Source: Gigantopelta aegis (Eukaryota; Mollusca; Gastropoda; Neomphalida; Peltospiridae). From it: a stretch of DNA of 64,000 nucleotides. Position 1 is the stretch's first letter; each line of letters begins with the position of its first letter. Location: the NCBI RefSeq assembly GCF_016097555.1, contig NC_054711.1, positions 33,325,072 through 33,389,071 of the forward strand, read 5' to 3'. Below the pieces are notes generated by a model. That model ran no database searches and was not told the DNA's origin. It saw only the letters and a list, made by a program, of their open reading frames with translations. A program made the translations under genes and the position numbers. This document shows, piece by piece, positions 30,605-40,799 of this stretch.

Positions 30605-30645
30605 GTACTGCACTGCACTGCACTGCACTGCACTGCTCTGTACTG
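30605..30645. repeat. (CACTG)n microsatellite
   Basis: Seven copies of CACTG, the last ones altered. Confidence 0.85.
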
Positions 30646-30647
30646 TA

Positions 30648-30944
30648 AATGTTTGTTTTGTTTAACAACACCACTAGAGAACATTGGTTTATTAATCTCT
30701 CGGCTATTGGATGTCAAACATTTGGTAATTCTGGCATATAGTCTTAGCGAGGAAACCCGCTACGTTCTTCCATTAGTAGCAAGGGATCTTTTATACAGGA
30801 TAACACATACCACGGCCTTTGATATAACAGTTGTGGTGCGCTGGCTGGAACGAGAAATAGTCCAATGGGCCCACCGACAGGGATCGATCCTAGACCGACC
30901 GCGCATCAGGCGAGCGCTTTACCACTGGGCTACATCACGCTCCA
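30648..30944 (-). mobile_element. SINE-A, near full length
   Basis: On the minus strand: GTAGCCCAGTGGTAAAGCGC (box A), GGATCGATCCCTGTC (box B), body ACAACTGTTATATCAAAGGC, GTAGCGGGTTTCCTCGCTAA, and 3' end GTGTTGTTAAACAAAACAAA. It is one of the best copies in the window. Confidence 0.92.
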
Positions 30945-30954
30945 GTACTATACT

Positions 30955-30956
30955 GT

Positions 30957-30988
<32 letters not shown>

Positions 30989-31005
30989 TCTAATTATATA
31001 TATTT
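30955..31005. repeat. (ATTT)n microsatellite
   Basis: TATTATTTATTTATTTATTT follows the SINE. Confidence 0.8.
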
Positions 31006-31511
31006 ACTTATTTATTGTTTCTTGAATCCAATAGTTCATTCTTTCATCCGTTCCACATTCCATTACTTGATTAGTTGAATTTTCTTCCTTACTTTATTCT
31101 TGCCAAAAATCCAAACAACAAACGAACTCATGGCATTAAAGATATATTCTTACCTCTTTTCTGATTTTACAATGCATCATTTTAATTAAAAGGTACATTC
31201 TCGTTTCACCATACTTTATTATAATTTACTAAGGTACAATTCAAACACATCTATAATTTTACTAAACTCACTATTTCGACAACCATTGTTTCATAACATA
31301 CAGTTTCACTAAACCACAATCTCGACAACCATTGTGTTAACATACGCAAGCTCGTTTCACCACATTTCAGTCTCGTTTCACCATATTTTAGCATAATTTA
31401 AATACAATTTCACATATTTTAACATATTTTAAATGCAAAATACAAACACAATACAACTACAATTTTTTTTTCATAAACGTACAATCTAGACTCGCAATAA
31501 TACTGGAAGGA

Positions 31512-31826
31512 AATGTTTTATTTAAAAACGCACTCAACACATTTTATTTACGGTTATATGGCGTCAGACACATGGTTAAGGACCATACAGATAGAGAGAA
31601 GAAACCCGCTGTCGCCGCTTCATGAGCTACTCTTTTCGATTAGCAGAAAGGGATCTTTTATATGCACCATCCCACAGACAGGATAGCACATACCACGGCC
31701 TTTCTTACACCAGTTATGGAGCACTGGCTGGAACGAGAAATAGCCCAATGGGGCCACCGACGGAGATCGATCCTAAACCGACCGCGCATCAAGCGAACGC
31801 TTTACCACTGAGCTACGTCCCGCCCC
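31512..31826 (-). mobile_element. SINE-B, full length
   Basis: Head GGGCGGGACGTAGCTCAGTG and GGATCGATCTCCGTC, body as SINE-A, then the alternative tail with GACAGCGGGTTTCTTCTC, GTCCTTAACCATGTGTCTGA, CGCCATATAACCGTAAATA and AATGTGTTGAGTGCG. It is a clean example of the SINE-A head and body joined to the B tail. Confidence 0.92.
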
Positions 31827-31837
31827 CAACATCATTA

Positions 31838-32306
31838 CTGATGCAAACTACAAAGACGACCACAATTTTCATAAAACACAATCTCACTTCACTCTATAAT
31901 GTCGTGTTTTACTGATGCAAACTACAAAGACGGCCACACTTTTCATAAAATCACAATCTCACTTCACTTTATAATGTGTTTACTGATGCAAACTACAAAG
32001 ACAGCCACACTTTTAATAAAATCACAATCTCACTTCACTTTATAATGTCGTATTTACTGATGCAAACTACAAAGACGACCACACTTTTAATAAAATCACA
32101 ATCTCACTTCACTCTATAATGTCATATTTACTGATGAAAACTACAAAGACGACCACAATTTTAATAAAATCACAATCTCACTTCACTTTATAATGTGTTT
32201 ACTGATGCAAGCTACAAAGACGGCCACACTTTTAATAAAATCACAATCTCACTTCACTTTATAATGTAGTGTTTACTGATGCAAACTACAAAGACGGCCA
32301 CACTTT
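31838..32306. repeat. ~70-bp minisatellite, part 1
   Basis: Units contain TACTGATGCAAACTACAAAG, ACGACCACAATTTTAATAAA and TCACAATCTCACTTCACT, with length variants at GTGTTT/GTCGTATTT. A MITE interrupts the array, which resumes at 32755. Confidence 0.9.
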
Positions 32307-32310
32307 TAGG

Positions 32311-32754
32311 TAGTACTAAACCAAATAACTTCCGGCTGGGTCAAAGTTCGAGGTGCACCCAACTTTTGATAGAGAAGTGAACACCACAAGTCTTGTGATT
32401 GGTTATAAATGTGAGTGTGTTGGTTGTAAAAAAATAATAGTTTCATCTGGGTAAAAAAAATGTGCAATTTTATTTCATCTAGTACCAATGTGTCAATTAG
32501 CCTTGTGCTTGAAACATGTATGGGGTACCTGTAAAAAAAAGTACTCGAATTTTGTGCGAAACTAGGGTAGTCATAGACGCTACCCGTTATCTCAGAAACG
32601 AGCAGCTTGACTCCCATTTTTTTCTGATTCACTTTAAGTGTAAGGGGTGGTAGTATCTATATCCGTGGCGTTTATGTCGGTTGATACGTTGCAGGTAGGA
32701 GTTTTAGCCGCATATGTTACTATTGTCGTCTATGGGATTTGATTTGGTAGTATA
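32311..32754 (-). mobile_element. TIR MITE family, copy 2 (inserted in the 70-bp array)
   Basis: Reading the minus strand: TACTACCAAATCAAATCCCA, GACGACAATAGTAACATATG, GGTACCCCATACATGTTTC, ACCAATCACAAGACTTG and GACCCAGCCGGAAGTTATTT. TIRs are more diverged than in copies 1 and 3. Confidence 0.75.
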
Positions 32755-32895
32755 CAAAGACGACCACACTTTTAATAAAATCACAATCTCACTTCACTCT
32801 ATAATGTCGTATTTACTGATGCAAACTACAAAGACGACCACAATTTTAATAAAATCACAATCTCACTTGACTTTATAATGTCGTATTTATAATGC
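32755..32895. repeat. ~70-bp minisatellite, part 2
   Basis: Two further units (TACAAAGACGACCACACTTT, AATAAAATCACAATCTCACT) continue the array beyond the MITE. Confidence 0.9.
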
Positions 32896-33026
32896 AAAAT
32901 ACAAACACACATACACGCATGTTGCTATTACGTTAATCATTTAATAGAAGCCTCAATTCAAGGCAGACATCTATTCTCCCACCCCTATGCAAACTTGTCT
33001 AATACCGGTATTTTTATAAAGAGTAA

Positions 33027-33136
33027 CTAACTGAAGCACATTGATTGATTAATCCTCGGCTATTGAATGTCAAACATTCGGTAATTTCGACATATAGTCT
33101 TAGAGAGGAAACCCGCCGCATTTTCCCATTAAAGAG
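33027..33136 (-). mobile_element. SINE-A 3' half fragment
   Basis: The plus strand reads AGCACATTGATTGATTAATC, CTCGGCTATTGAATGTCAAA and CTTAGAGAGGAAACCCGC. Confidence 0.8.
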
Positions 33137-33324
33137 TCACTAAGTCGATCGTCTATCTCACATTCTTTTACTAGAGATTGTGTAGTATTGAAAACATAAA
33201 ATTATTATATGAGCGAACTTTCCTGTTGTTATCGCTATGTGTTTTGACGTTATTAAAGAGAAGTGACGAGCATAAAGCGGTCATGACTGTGACAAAACTT
33301 GAATATCAGAAACAGGCGTTTACT

Positions 33325-33560
33325 TAAAGGAAGGGACAATTAAGGCATTTGGCCTGGTATGCATATTCAACGATATATAATGCACATCATTGCTTAATAT
33401 CAACAAGTATAATCGTATAGTTAATTAATAAAACGGTTAAATGTGACGGCTATTATATATAACGGGCGCAACCACTTTGTACCATCTCAGTGAGTACGCC
33501 CTCTGGCGAGCTGGTGGTTACGTAATACTTAACGCGTAACGTCAGGAATGAGCCTTAGAA
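33325..33560 (-). mobile_element. Dispersed element, inverted relative to 36785-36985
   Basis: The reverse complement contains TACGCGTTAAGTATTACGTA, GCGCCCGTTATATATAATAG and CCGTCACATTTAACCG, then CCAAATGCCTTAATTGTCCC. The same words occur in order at 36785-36985. It looks like a DNA-element derivative; termini were not resolved. Confidence 0.55.
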
Positions 33561-33666
33561 CTAGAGAAACACAATCTACCTGGTTTTTGCGGGGTGATAA
33601 ATAGTCATACATTGCAATGTTCTGTAATAATACACATCCCAGTAAGGCAGCAATAAGTATATCCAG

Positions 33667-33669
<3 letters not shown>

Positions 33670-33734
<65 letters not shown>
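33670..33734. repeat. (TA)n microsatellite
   Basis: About 32 perfect TA repeats. Confidence 0.95.
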
Positions 33735-33738
<4 letters not shown>

Positions 33739-34850
33739 TTTCAATACAAAATAAAATACCATTGTCAAAGTGGCTACACAACAAGTCGAAATAATTAACA
33801 ATGTTTTGTCCGTGCAGTAACCTACGTACTGAAATGATACACGGAATGTTTTCTTAGTTAATTGGTCTATGCTGTTAGTTGCTTCTACCTGTGATTCCTG
33901 ATTGGCAGGTGTGTATTTGATTGGTAACCAAACGAGCCAATTAATTGGCGCTGTCTAGACACAAAATACATACCGGTATTGTGGAATATTACCTGTCGCC
34001 TCTAAAATGGTAATGAACATGGTTTATTACTGTAAATAGTTCTGTAAAACTATTGATTAAGTAGACTTTTCCATCTAAAACCACAGAACTGACCAATTAC
34101 GTAGTCCCAAAGAAAAGAAAATTATCACTTTGGTATCGTGACATATCAATAGGCCTAATAGTGTACAGTTTTCTTTTGGATTATTTAACAGAGAAAACTA
34201 CCATAACCCCATAACCCCATTTTGTACCATTAATGCAACTTGAAATATATTTAGTTAAATAGTTTATCATATTATTACGTCATTTATGCTGTTTTACAAG
34301 TTAGGTTGATCAAAGAGAAGCGCCTTGTCGAAAATTACTGCTTTTGTTTACACTATACATACAGGAGATGGTCAGGAGCTGACGTCACTTCGCCCCAAGC
34401 TATCCCACCGGACGTCACAAAAACGAAACAAAATGGCTGCCCCCAGTTAGCAGGAATAATCATGTTTTTTTATTAACTCTAAAATTACGCGTTTTTCATT
34501 TGCTAAAGTGTCAGTATGTGTTGGTGGTCCGGGTATGCATCTTTCTAACACATAAGGCTCATGTTTGAGTTGACCTTACCTTTAAGGCAGGCTTCAAGTG
34601 AAGGCAGGCCTATATTCAAGGATCTGCGGTTTGTTAACAAACTCTGACACAAAACAGTAAAATAAGTGATACCTGTTTCTGAGTGTTAAAATGGCAAATA
34701 ATACATTATGATGTCAGCCAGATCAGCGACTACACAGCCAAATTATATCGAAGAATAGGGTGTCGACGGTAAGAAAACTAATGTGGATTGTATTTTCCAA
34801 ATGGTTATCTGATATAACTAATATAATATATTCCAGATTGTAGGTTTAAC
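33735..34850. other. No gene recognised
   Basis: Unique-looking sequence. Two GACGTCAC sites at ~34381 and ~34413 are CRE-like, but no supported exon is near. Confidence 0.3.
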
Positions 34851-34851
34851 T

Positions 34852-35232
34852 CATAGGCGTACGGGCTCCCAATTTTGTAGGGAGGAGGAAGTGGCAGGAG
34901 GAAGGGGGGGGGGGGGGGGTGCAGACTGGCTTTTGCCCGATTTAAACGAAAATGCCCGAATCTGAAACAACATTTATTCATATTAGCATTGTTACCATGC
35001 AACTATATACGGTTGCAAACAAATCACTACGCATGTTTCTTTTCATGGATTAGAACCAACTTTGAAGGTAGAATCATGGAAATAAATGGTAAAAAGGTAT
35101 CAGGTTAGCATATTTTGCCCAAATATCTCTATAATTTTTGCTCGAATTTGACGTTTTGCTCCAGCACTGGGGGGGGGGGGGGGGGGGGGGGGGAGTTGCA
35201 CCCACACACCCACCCCGTCTCGTACGCTTATG
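34852..35232. mobile_element. hAT-like poly-G MITE, copy 2
   Basis: Ends CATAGGCGTACGGGCTCCC and CCGTCTCGTACGCTTATG pair as TIRs. The 8 bases outside are GTTTAACT and GTTTGGCT (6 of 8 identical), a decayed target duplication. Two G-runs (~34902-34920 and ~35170-35193) sit inside both ends. Internal words GCCCGATTTAAACGAAAATG and ACCATGCAACTATATACGG match copy 1 (19375-19710) inverted. It is 381 bp long. Confidence 0.75.
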
Positions 35233-35562
35233 GTTTGGCTTACACGACTTAAGTAATATGGTCTGGCTTACACGACTTAAGTAATATGGTCTGGCTTACA
35301 CGACTTAAGTAATATGGTCTGGCTTACACGACTTAAGTAATATGGTCTGGCTTACACGACTTAAGTAATATAGTTTGGCTTACACGTAATATAGTTTGGC
35401 TGACACGACTTAAGTAATATGGTCTGGCTTACACGACTTAAGTAATATGGTCTGGCTTACACGACTTAAGTAATATAGTTTGGCTTACACGTAATATAGT
35501 TTGGCTGACACGACTTAAGTAATATGGTCTGGCTTACACGACTTAAGTAATATGGTCTGCTA
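35233..35562. repeat. 28-bp minisatellite, ~11 copies
   Basis: Units are GGTCTGGCTTACACGACTTA then AGTAATAT; shorter units lack CGACTTAAG. The first unit includes the right-hand target duplication of the adjacent MITE (GTTTGGCT). Confidence 0.9.
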
Positions 35563-35608
35563 AGAAAGCTGGCGTTCTAGTCCTTTTTCAACTTCATAGA
35601 TCACAGTC

Positions 35609-36056
35609 GTATAGGTTCTAATAGACCAAATCAATCCTATTGCCGATAATGTTAACGTTTATTAATAAAACTGATATAGGCAGCGTATCAACACACCCAG
35701 GAAGTACAGTAATACAAAGTGTGGCACCTCACATCTAATCTACCTGCAAGAAAATGGGGGCCACATACCATTTAAGAGATTTAATTAATGTTTTTATTAC
35801 CAAATGTCATTTTTGCTGAAAATTGCAGTTCCATTTTTGGGGGTACCCTGCATACATTTCAACCTCTGGTATATACTGCATAACAACTGTATAACAAATA
35901 AAAGTGTATTTATTTATTGTCAATGGATAATAGTATTTGCACAAATAATCAATGTCACATATTACTACCAATCACAGCCACAGCTGCTTTTACTCAGTAA
36001 ACACCTAGAACTTTGACAAGGAACTCTCTTCTTTAGTACCATGCAACCTATAGTGA
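35609..36056 (+). mobile_element. TIR MITE family, divergent copy
   Basis: TATAGGTTCTAATAGACCAA starts it and CCATGCAACCTATAGTGACC ends it. Internal landmarks keep the order of the other copies: GATAATGTTAACGTTTATTA, GCAAGAAAATGGGGGCC, GGGGGTACCCTGCATAC and ACCAATCACAGCC. The fragment at 7153-7297 is its closest relative. Confidence 0.6.
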
Positions 36057-36129
36057 CCAAAAGTAGTGATTTATTTATTTTCTTGTGAAATGTAAAGATT
36101 ACTGAAGTACCTTGATTTACATATATCAC

Positions 36130-36285
36130 AACCCCGCTCCACCCCCCCCCCCCCCTCCATTTCGCTCAAGGTGAATTGGTTTTTTATTTAAAAAGCAAAT
36201 TTCCTCGGGGAAGTATCACTTGAATGCCTCTAGAAACGTCCCTCCCCACAATCTAGACGCAACCCCCCCCCCCCCCCCCCCGGAA
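36130..36285. repeat. Two poly-C tracts
   Basis: C-runs at ~36143-36155 and ~36262-36280 lie 110 bases apart, with TCCATTTCGCTCAAGG between. They may belong to a decayed poly-G MITE; no TIRs were found. Confidence 0.5.
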
Positions 36286-36421
36286 TAATTTGTTTGCAAA
36301 CATGCTTGTGTGAAGCTTGATGCATTTATCTTGTATACCAACTAATTATTACATAAGTCATGTTTACATATGGAAAATTAAAGTACTGCAGCCGATCCAC
36401 CAGACGTAAACTAATAAATGG

Positions 36422-36556
36422 ACAAAGGCGATGGTATGTCCTTTCCTGTCTGTGGGAAAGTGCATATAAAAGATAATTTTCTGCATTAGGAAAAATGTAT
36501 CGTGTTTCCTCTGATGACTACGAGTCAGAATTACCTAATGTTTGACAACCGATAAT
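36422..36556 (+). mobile_element. SINE-A 3' two thirds
   Basis: GGCGATGGTATGTCCTTTCC, TGTGGGAAAGTGCATATAAA, GTATCGTGTTTCCTCTGATG and ATTACCTAATGTTTGACA. Confidence 0.8.
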
Positions 36557-36669
36557 GGAGATAACGCAGTCGTATTTCTGGCTTACTGCGATGGCATGCC
36601 AGTTTCATAATTTTTTACGCAAAAAATCAACAGACCGGTACATTCGTTTCTTCGGTTATCAGATTAAGA

Positions 36670-36745
36670 CCTATGCTGAGTTCAGCCAGACCGAGCAGAA
36701 AAACGTCCGCTAGACTGGTTTATGCGTTTCACGGTAAACCAAATG
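36670..36745 (+). repeat. Dispersed repeat, inverted copy at 40449-40533
   Basis: GAGTTCAGCCAGACCGAGCA, AACGTCCGCTAGACTGGTTT and TATGCGTTTCACGGTAAACC. The reverse complement of 40449-40533 gives the same order. It is probably part of a MITE. Confidence 0.6.
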
Positions 36746-36784
36746 CCACGGTCGGGAACCAATCATTTATAGTGGGCGAACGAA

Positions 36785-36985
36785 CGTTTGCTGATTAACT
36801 TGGGACTGATGTGACGCGTTAAATGTTACGTAACGACCTCTTCAACAGAGGACGGGTGAGATTAAATGGACCAAAATGGCGTCGCCCGTTATATATAATA
36901 GCCGTCACATTTTTACCGATTTATTACCAGTCCAAAAACCTTGCCTAATAATCCCTTTAACCTAATATGGAAAGCCATACTTTGT
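36785..36985 (+). mobile_element. Dispersed element, inverted copy at 33325-33560
   Basis: GACGCGTTAAATGTTACGTA, CGCCCGTTATATATAATAGC and CGTCACATTTTTACCG, then CTTGCCTAATAATCCCTTTA. Confidence 0.55.
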
Positions 36986-36999
36986 TTTTAACTGCACCA

Positions 37000-37440
37000 T
37001 TTAGTGGTTTTCATATCCGCCTTTCCCACAGGCGATGGTTTGAAATATGTGATCGCTTGACATTTAGCACGGTTTGTGTCTGGCTCAAATAACCGAAACC
37101 CTTCATTGGCTTCAATAGTGCCAGACTATCAATGACTGCTAGACCTATTTACGTGCTGTACACGGTTATACGTGGTCAAGGCACAAGCACGATGTGCTAG
37201 ACACATATCTAATATGTATTTTTAAAGAGTGGAAAAAAAACCCGGCCTAAAATAACTGGGATGATAGTACAAAATGAGACTGGGAACAGTAATATCTAGG
37301 ATCGTCTCCCGCACTCTGTACCTGGAAAAAGGCTATTTTTGGTGTTTGCTGAGGGAGCAAGTAACCACTTTAACCACGACCACCTCACGAGGTACGGTCA
37401 AGTAGATGTGAAGGAGCATAAGTTATTAAACAAGAAGTCA
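37000..37440. other. No gene recognised
   Basis: No repeat family or coding exon is supported in this stretch. Confidence 0.3.
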
Positions 37441-37454
37441 TTGTTACACACACT

Positions 37455-37528
37455 GGTGCCGGCATTGGGATACGATCACAGCATTCTGGTAACATTAGAA
37501 CCCACCATACAACCACTGAGCCGTCAGA
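37455..37528 (-). mobile_element. tRNA-like SINE head
   Basis: On the minus strand CGGCTCAGTGGTTGTATGGT resembles box A and GTGATCGTATCCCAATG resembles box B. The microsatellite at 37553 lies just upstream. It could also be a decayed tRNA-like sequence. Confidence 0.4.
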
Positions 37529-37552
37529 TTAGTAATATATTTGAAAAAAATA

Positions 37553-37553
37553 A

Positions 37554-37602
<49 letters not shown>
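37553..37602. repeat. (CA)n(GA)n microsatellite
   Basis: (AC)9 then (AG)15. Confidence 0.95.
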
Positions 37603-37605
<3 letters not shown>

Positions 37606-38049
37606 TCTAACTCTCGAACGGCATATAGTACTCGGGCTATCTCTTTCTCTCTACCAGTTTTGAAATTTACCAAAGTAGCCGTAGTATGCTGACGTATTGT
37701 TAACCACATACACCTTTTTCTTAAAGGGCGAACAACTTCAGTAGATATGAGTAGCCAAATGTGCTCATTTACATCGACTGTAGGTTACAATTAAGTTGTA
37801 GGAGTGTTTTGCATTAGTTAAAGTTGTTACATGATGGAGAGGTGTTGAGACTGCGTTTTAGGACATTTTTATTGCCAACACCTGTGCTTGTTGATAGTGC
37901 GAGGATTTGGAAATGTAGCGGAACTGTCTTGAGCAGACGAGAGTTGGTTGAGAAATAGCTCACAAATTAGTGTGAAAACCGAACTACAAAACCCATTCTG
38001 TAAAACAGAAAATATATCGTAAAAGAACTGCTACTGGCCAAGACAATGT

Positions 38050-39540
38050 TAGTTAAGTCTTTTTCAAACATATGCCGTAGGAAACCCCTGACATTTCCTT
38101 AGATCTTATTGATGATATTTGGAAAACGAGCTATGTTTCCCGGTTTGGAAAATAGCCATTGTTTTCAGGTTACATAAAACGAGCTATGTTTCCCGGTTTG
38201 GAAAATAGCCATTGTTTTCAGGTTACATAAAACGAGCTATGTTTCCCGGTTTGGAAAATAGCCATTGTTTTCAGGTTACATAAAACGAGCTATGTTTCCC
38301 GGTTTGGAAAATAGCCATTGTTTTCAGGTTACATAAAACGAGCTATGTTTCCCGGTTTGGAAAATAGCCATTGTTTTCAGGTTACATACAAAGGTAAGGA
38401 TGTTACTAATCCAATTAATTACCGTCCTATATCTGAAACCTTCAATATGTGCTACACCATGGAAGCAATGGTCAACAATACACTAATTTCTCATTTAAAC
38501 AAACAGAAATTAATTACAAAATTCCAAAGTGGGTTAAGTAAGAACCACTCCTCTACTGACCACCTTATGCACCTTCAATCTGAAATCATTGGGGCTGTCG
38601 GTAGGGACCACAAGATGGCTGGCATCTTTGTTGACACCTAAAAGGCTTATGATATGGTTTGGCATCATGGACTGCTTGAAAACATATACAAAATGTTAAA
38701 GGTAATATGTATAATTGTATTGAAAGATTTATTTCTAATCGGGCATTTAAAGTTAACATTAATTCTGACATTTCGCCATTAACTAAAATAAAAATGGAAT
38801 TCCGCAGGGATCAGTCATAGCTCCTACATTATTTAGTATTTTTTATTAATGTTTTGTTCGAAACTTATGGCTGATAATTTAAAATATTGAAGTACAAAAT
38901 TTAGTATCGGACTATTTGCAGACGACACTGCATTTTGGCGCTCTGGGCTCCAACTTAATGTCCAATCTAATCGAGACAAACGGGAAAATGACAGTCCTGC
39001 GGAATTACAATTTCTGAAGCAAAAACTATGTATCTTTTTCAAGCATAAATCTAGAGGTTCAAGTTATAAGCTTAATTTAACATTTAACATTTAATAATAA
39101 ACCGTTAACACAAGTTAATAAAGTAAGATTTTTGGGCGTGATCTTCGACCAATCTCGTACCTATAATCGACATATTGATAATATAGTGTCACTAAGCATT
39201 AAGAATTATTTCTAACGCATATACGTCTACACCAAACGAAACTATTCAAGCGCAATAAGGTGTCCTTCCCCTTTCTATTTTTAAGAAATAAATTATGTCT
39301 TAAATATTGGATGAAATGTAAAAATTTAACAACTGACAAAGCCGTAAATAAAATGGATAGCAATTCATCTATTAAAAATGGTTTAAATGGTAAAACAACA
39401 GAAGGTGTGGGAGACTCTCTTGGTGTATTTATGACTAAACTATGTAAAAGTCTAAACATAGAAAGTCCTCCTATCAATAATGATAACTATATCAATTATT
39501 CTCCTTGGTCTCAAAACTTACCCATAATTTCCTAATTACT
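38050..39540 (+). mobile_element. Decayed LINE reverse transcriptase (non-LTR, Jockey/CR1-like)
   Basis: Pieces of a reverse transcriptase occur in order: LDLIDDIWK near 38102, WKIAIVFRLHK (in a 54-bp array), KGKDVTNPINYRPIS near 38390, KLITKFQSGLSKNHSSTDHL near 38510, FVDT-stop-KAYDMVWH near 38630, IPQGSVIAPTLF near 38800 and the catalytic FADD near 38914. These are known finger and palm motifs of LINE enzymes. Frames change several times and a stop lies in the FxDxxKAYD box, so it is dead. The trailing part (39260-39535) reads FLRNKLCLKYWMKCKN. No 3' end or poly(A) was found. Confidence 0.85.
38118..38392. repeat. 54-bp minisatellite within the LINE, 5 copies
   Basis: Units contain ACGAGCTATGTTTCCCGGTT, TGGAAAATAGCCATTGTTTT and CAGGTTACATAAA. 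In frame this is the LINE stretch TSYVSRF-(G)K-KIAIVFRLHK, so a piece of reverse-transcriptase coding sequence has been amplified five times. Confidence 0.85.
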
Positions 39541-39684
39541 CATAAAGACTGATTTTGCACCTTTCAGAATGAACTATATGCAATTTAGAAATAATCGGCT
39601 CAAAAACAAATAACTTGTAGTAAATTCTATAGCATGAAAAAAGGCGTTCCCTGTAGGAAGAACCAAAGGCATAGGAAGGTGCCA

Positions 39685-39686
39685 AA

Positions 39687-39725
<39 letters not shown>

Positions 39726-39735
39726 TGCGCGCATG
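39685..39735. repeat. (GT)n / (GC)n microsatellite
   Basis: (GT)15 followed by GCGCGTGCGCGC. Confidence 0.95.
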
Positions 39736-39836
39736 CCCCCTTGTCCCCCGCTAGTGAGGACTATAGGTGCCTTGATAAATTGCTTACGTGATTTTGGTAG
39801 AAAACGATAATACAAAAGACAATACTAGTAGCACTA

Positions 39837-40267
39837 TACCAATTAATTTCCGGCTGGGTCGAAGTTCCAGGTGCACCGAACTTTTGATAGAGAAGTTAAC
39901 ACCACAAGTCCTGTGATTGGTTATAAATGTTAGTGTGTTGGTTGTAAAAAAAATTAGTTTCATCTGGGCTAAAAATGTATACAATTTTAATTCATTTAGT
40001 ACCACTGTGTCAAACAGCCTTGTGCTTGGAACATGTATAGGGTACATGTAAAAAAAAAGTACTCAAATTTTGTGCGAAACTAGGGGTGTTGTAAAAACAT
40101 CTGGTTATACCGAAAATGAGCCATGAAAGGTACCATTTTCTGCAGTTAATACTTTGAGGTAGGGGTTGTAGTACTGATATTTATGGGTCATAGTTTGGTT
40201 GATATATTGCATATAGTCTTTTTAAACACAAACGTTAACATGGTCGCCTATGGGATTTTAATTGGTA
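39837..40267 (-). mobile_element. TIR MITE family, copy 3
   Basis: Ends ACTATACCAATTAA (39833-39846) and TTAATTGGTATAGT (to 40271). It is the closest match to copy 1 but inverted: TTCCGGCTGGGTCGAAGTTC, CAAGTCCTGTGATTGGTTAT, CGTTAACATGGTCGCCTATG. TA dinucleotides sit at both ends. Confidence 0.85.
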
Positions 40268-40448
40268 TAGTCATACCAGTAATAGATTGGTGGAACACAA
40301 TAATATGTTATAATGGGAGACAACTCTAGCAACCACAATGTGTAAAGCGGCCACCAAACACACCGTTTAGCAGCAAGCAGCCCCATGTTCAGCCAGCGAA
40401 CGGTTCGCTAGCGTTACCAAAATATTTGATTAAAAAAACGACATGATA

Positions 40449-40533
40449 ATTTGGTTCACCGTGAAGCGCATAAACCAGTCTAGCGGACGTTTTCTTTTTT
40501 GCTGGGTCTGACTGAACTAGGTCGGATTTACGT
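40449..40533 (-). repeat. Dispersed repeat, inverted copy of 36670-36745
   Basis: The reverse complement contains AAAACGTCCGCTAGACTGG and TTTATGCGCTTCACGGTGAA. Confidence 0.6.
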
Positions 40534-40609
40534 CGGATACCATCGTAAAGTTGGTATTAAGGGAAGTGGATAATATTGGTTAATAAGACTTTTTTGTTCA
40601 AATGTAAAC

Positions 40610-40786
40610 CAGTGGCGGATCCAGAAAAGCCATTTGGGAGGGGGAGGGGGGGGGGGGGCAGTGACATGTGACCGAAAGCCACAAACATTTCCGAAGGAAT
40701 TTCTCGGATTCTCCAACGTACAAAATTTAAAAAATAAAAAAATAAATAACAGTCCCCCCCCCCCCCCCCCCTTAGATCCGCCACTG
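40610..40786. mobile_element. hAT-like MITE with G- and C-runs, in the 3' flank of the membrane-protein gene
   Basis: TIRs CAGTGGCGGATC and GATCCGCCACTG, with a direct repeat TGTAAACC (40603-40610, 40785-40792) overlapping their ends. A G-run near 40646-40658 and a C-run near 40754-40771 face each other. It ends 13 bases past the stop codon of the minus-strand gene, so its 3' UTR would begin with this element. Confidence 0.75.
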
Positions 40787-40799
40787 TAAACCGTTATGA

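Noticed and set aside
37339-37692. 117-codon plus-strand frame
   Set aside because: It runs through a SINE-like head and a CA/GA microsatellite; no conserved domain.
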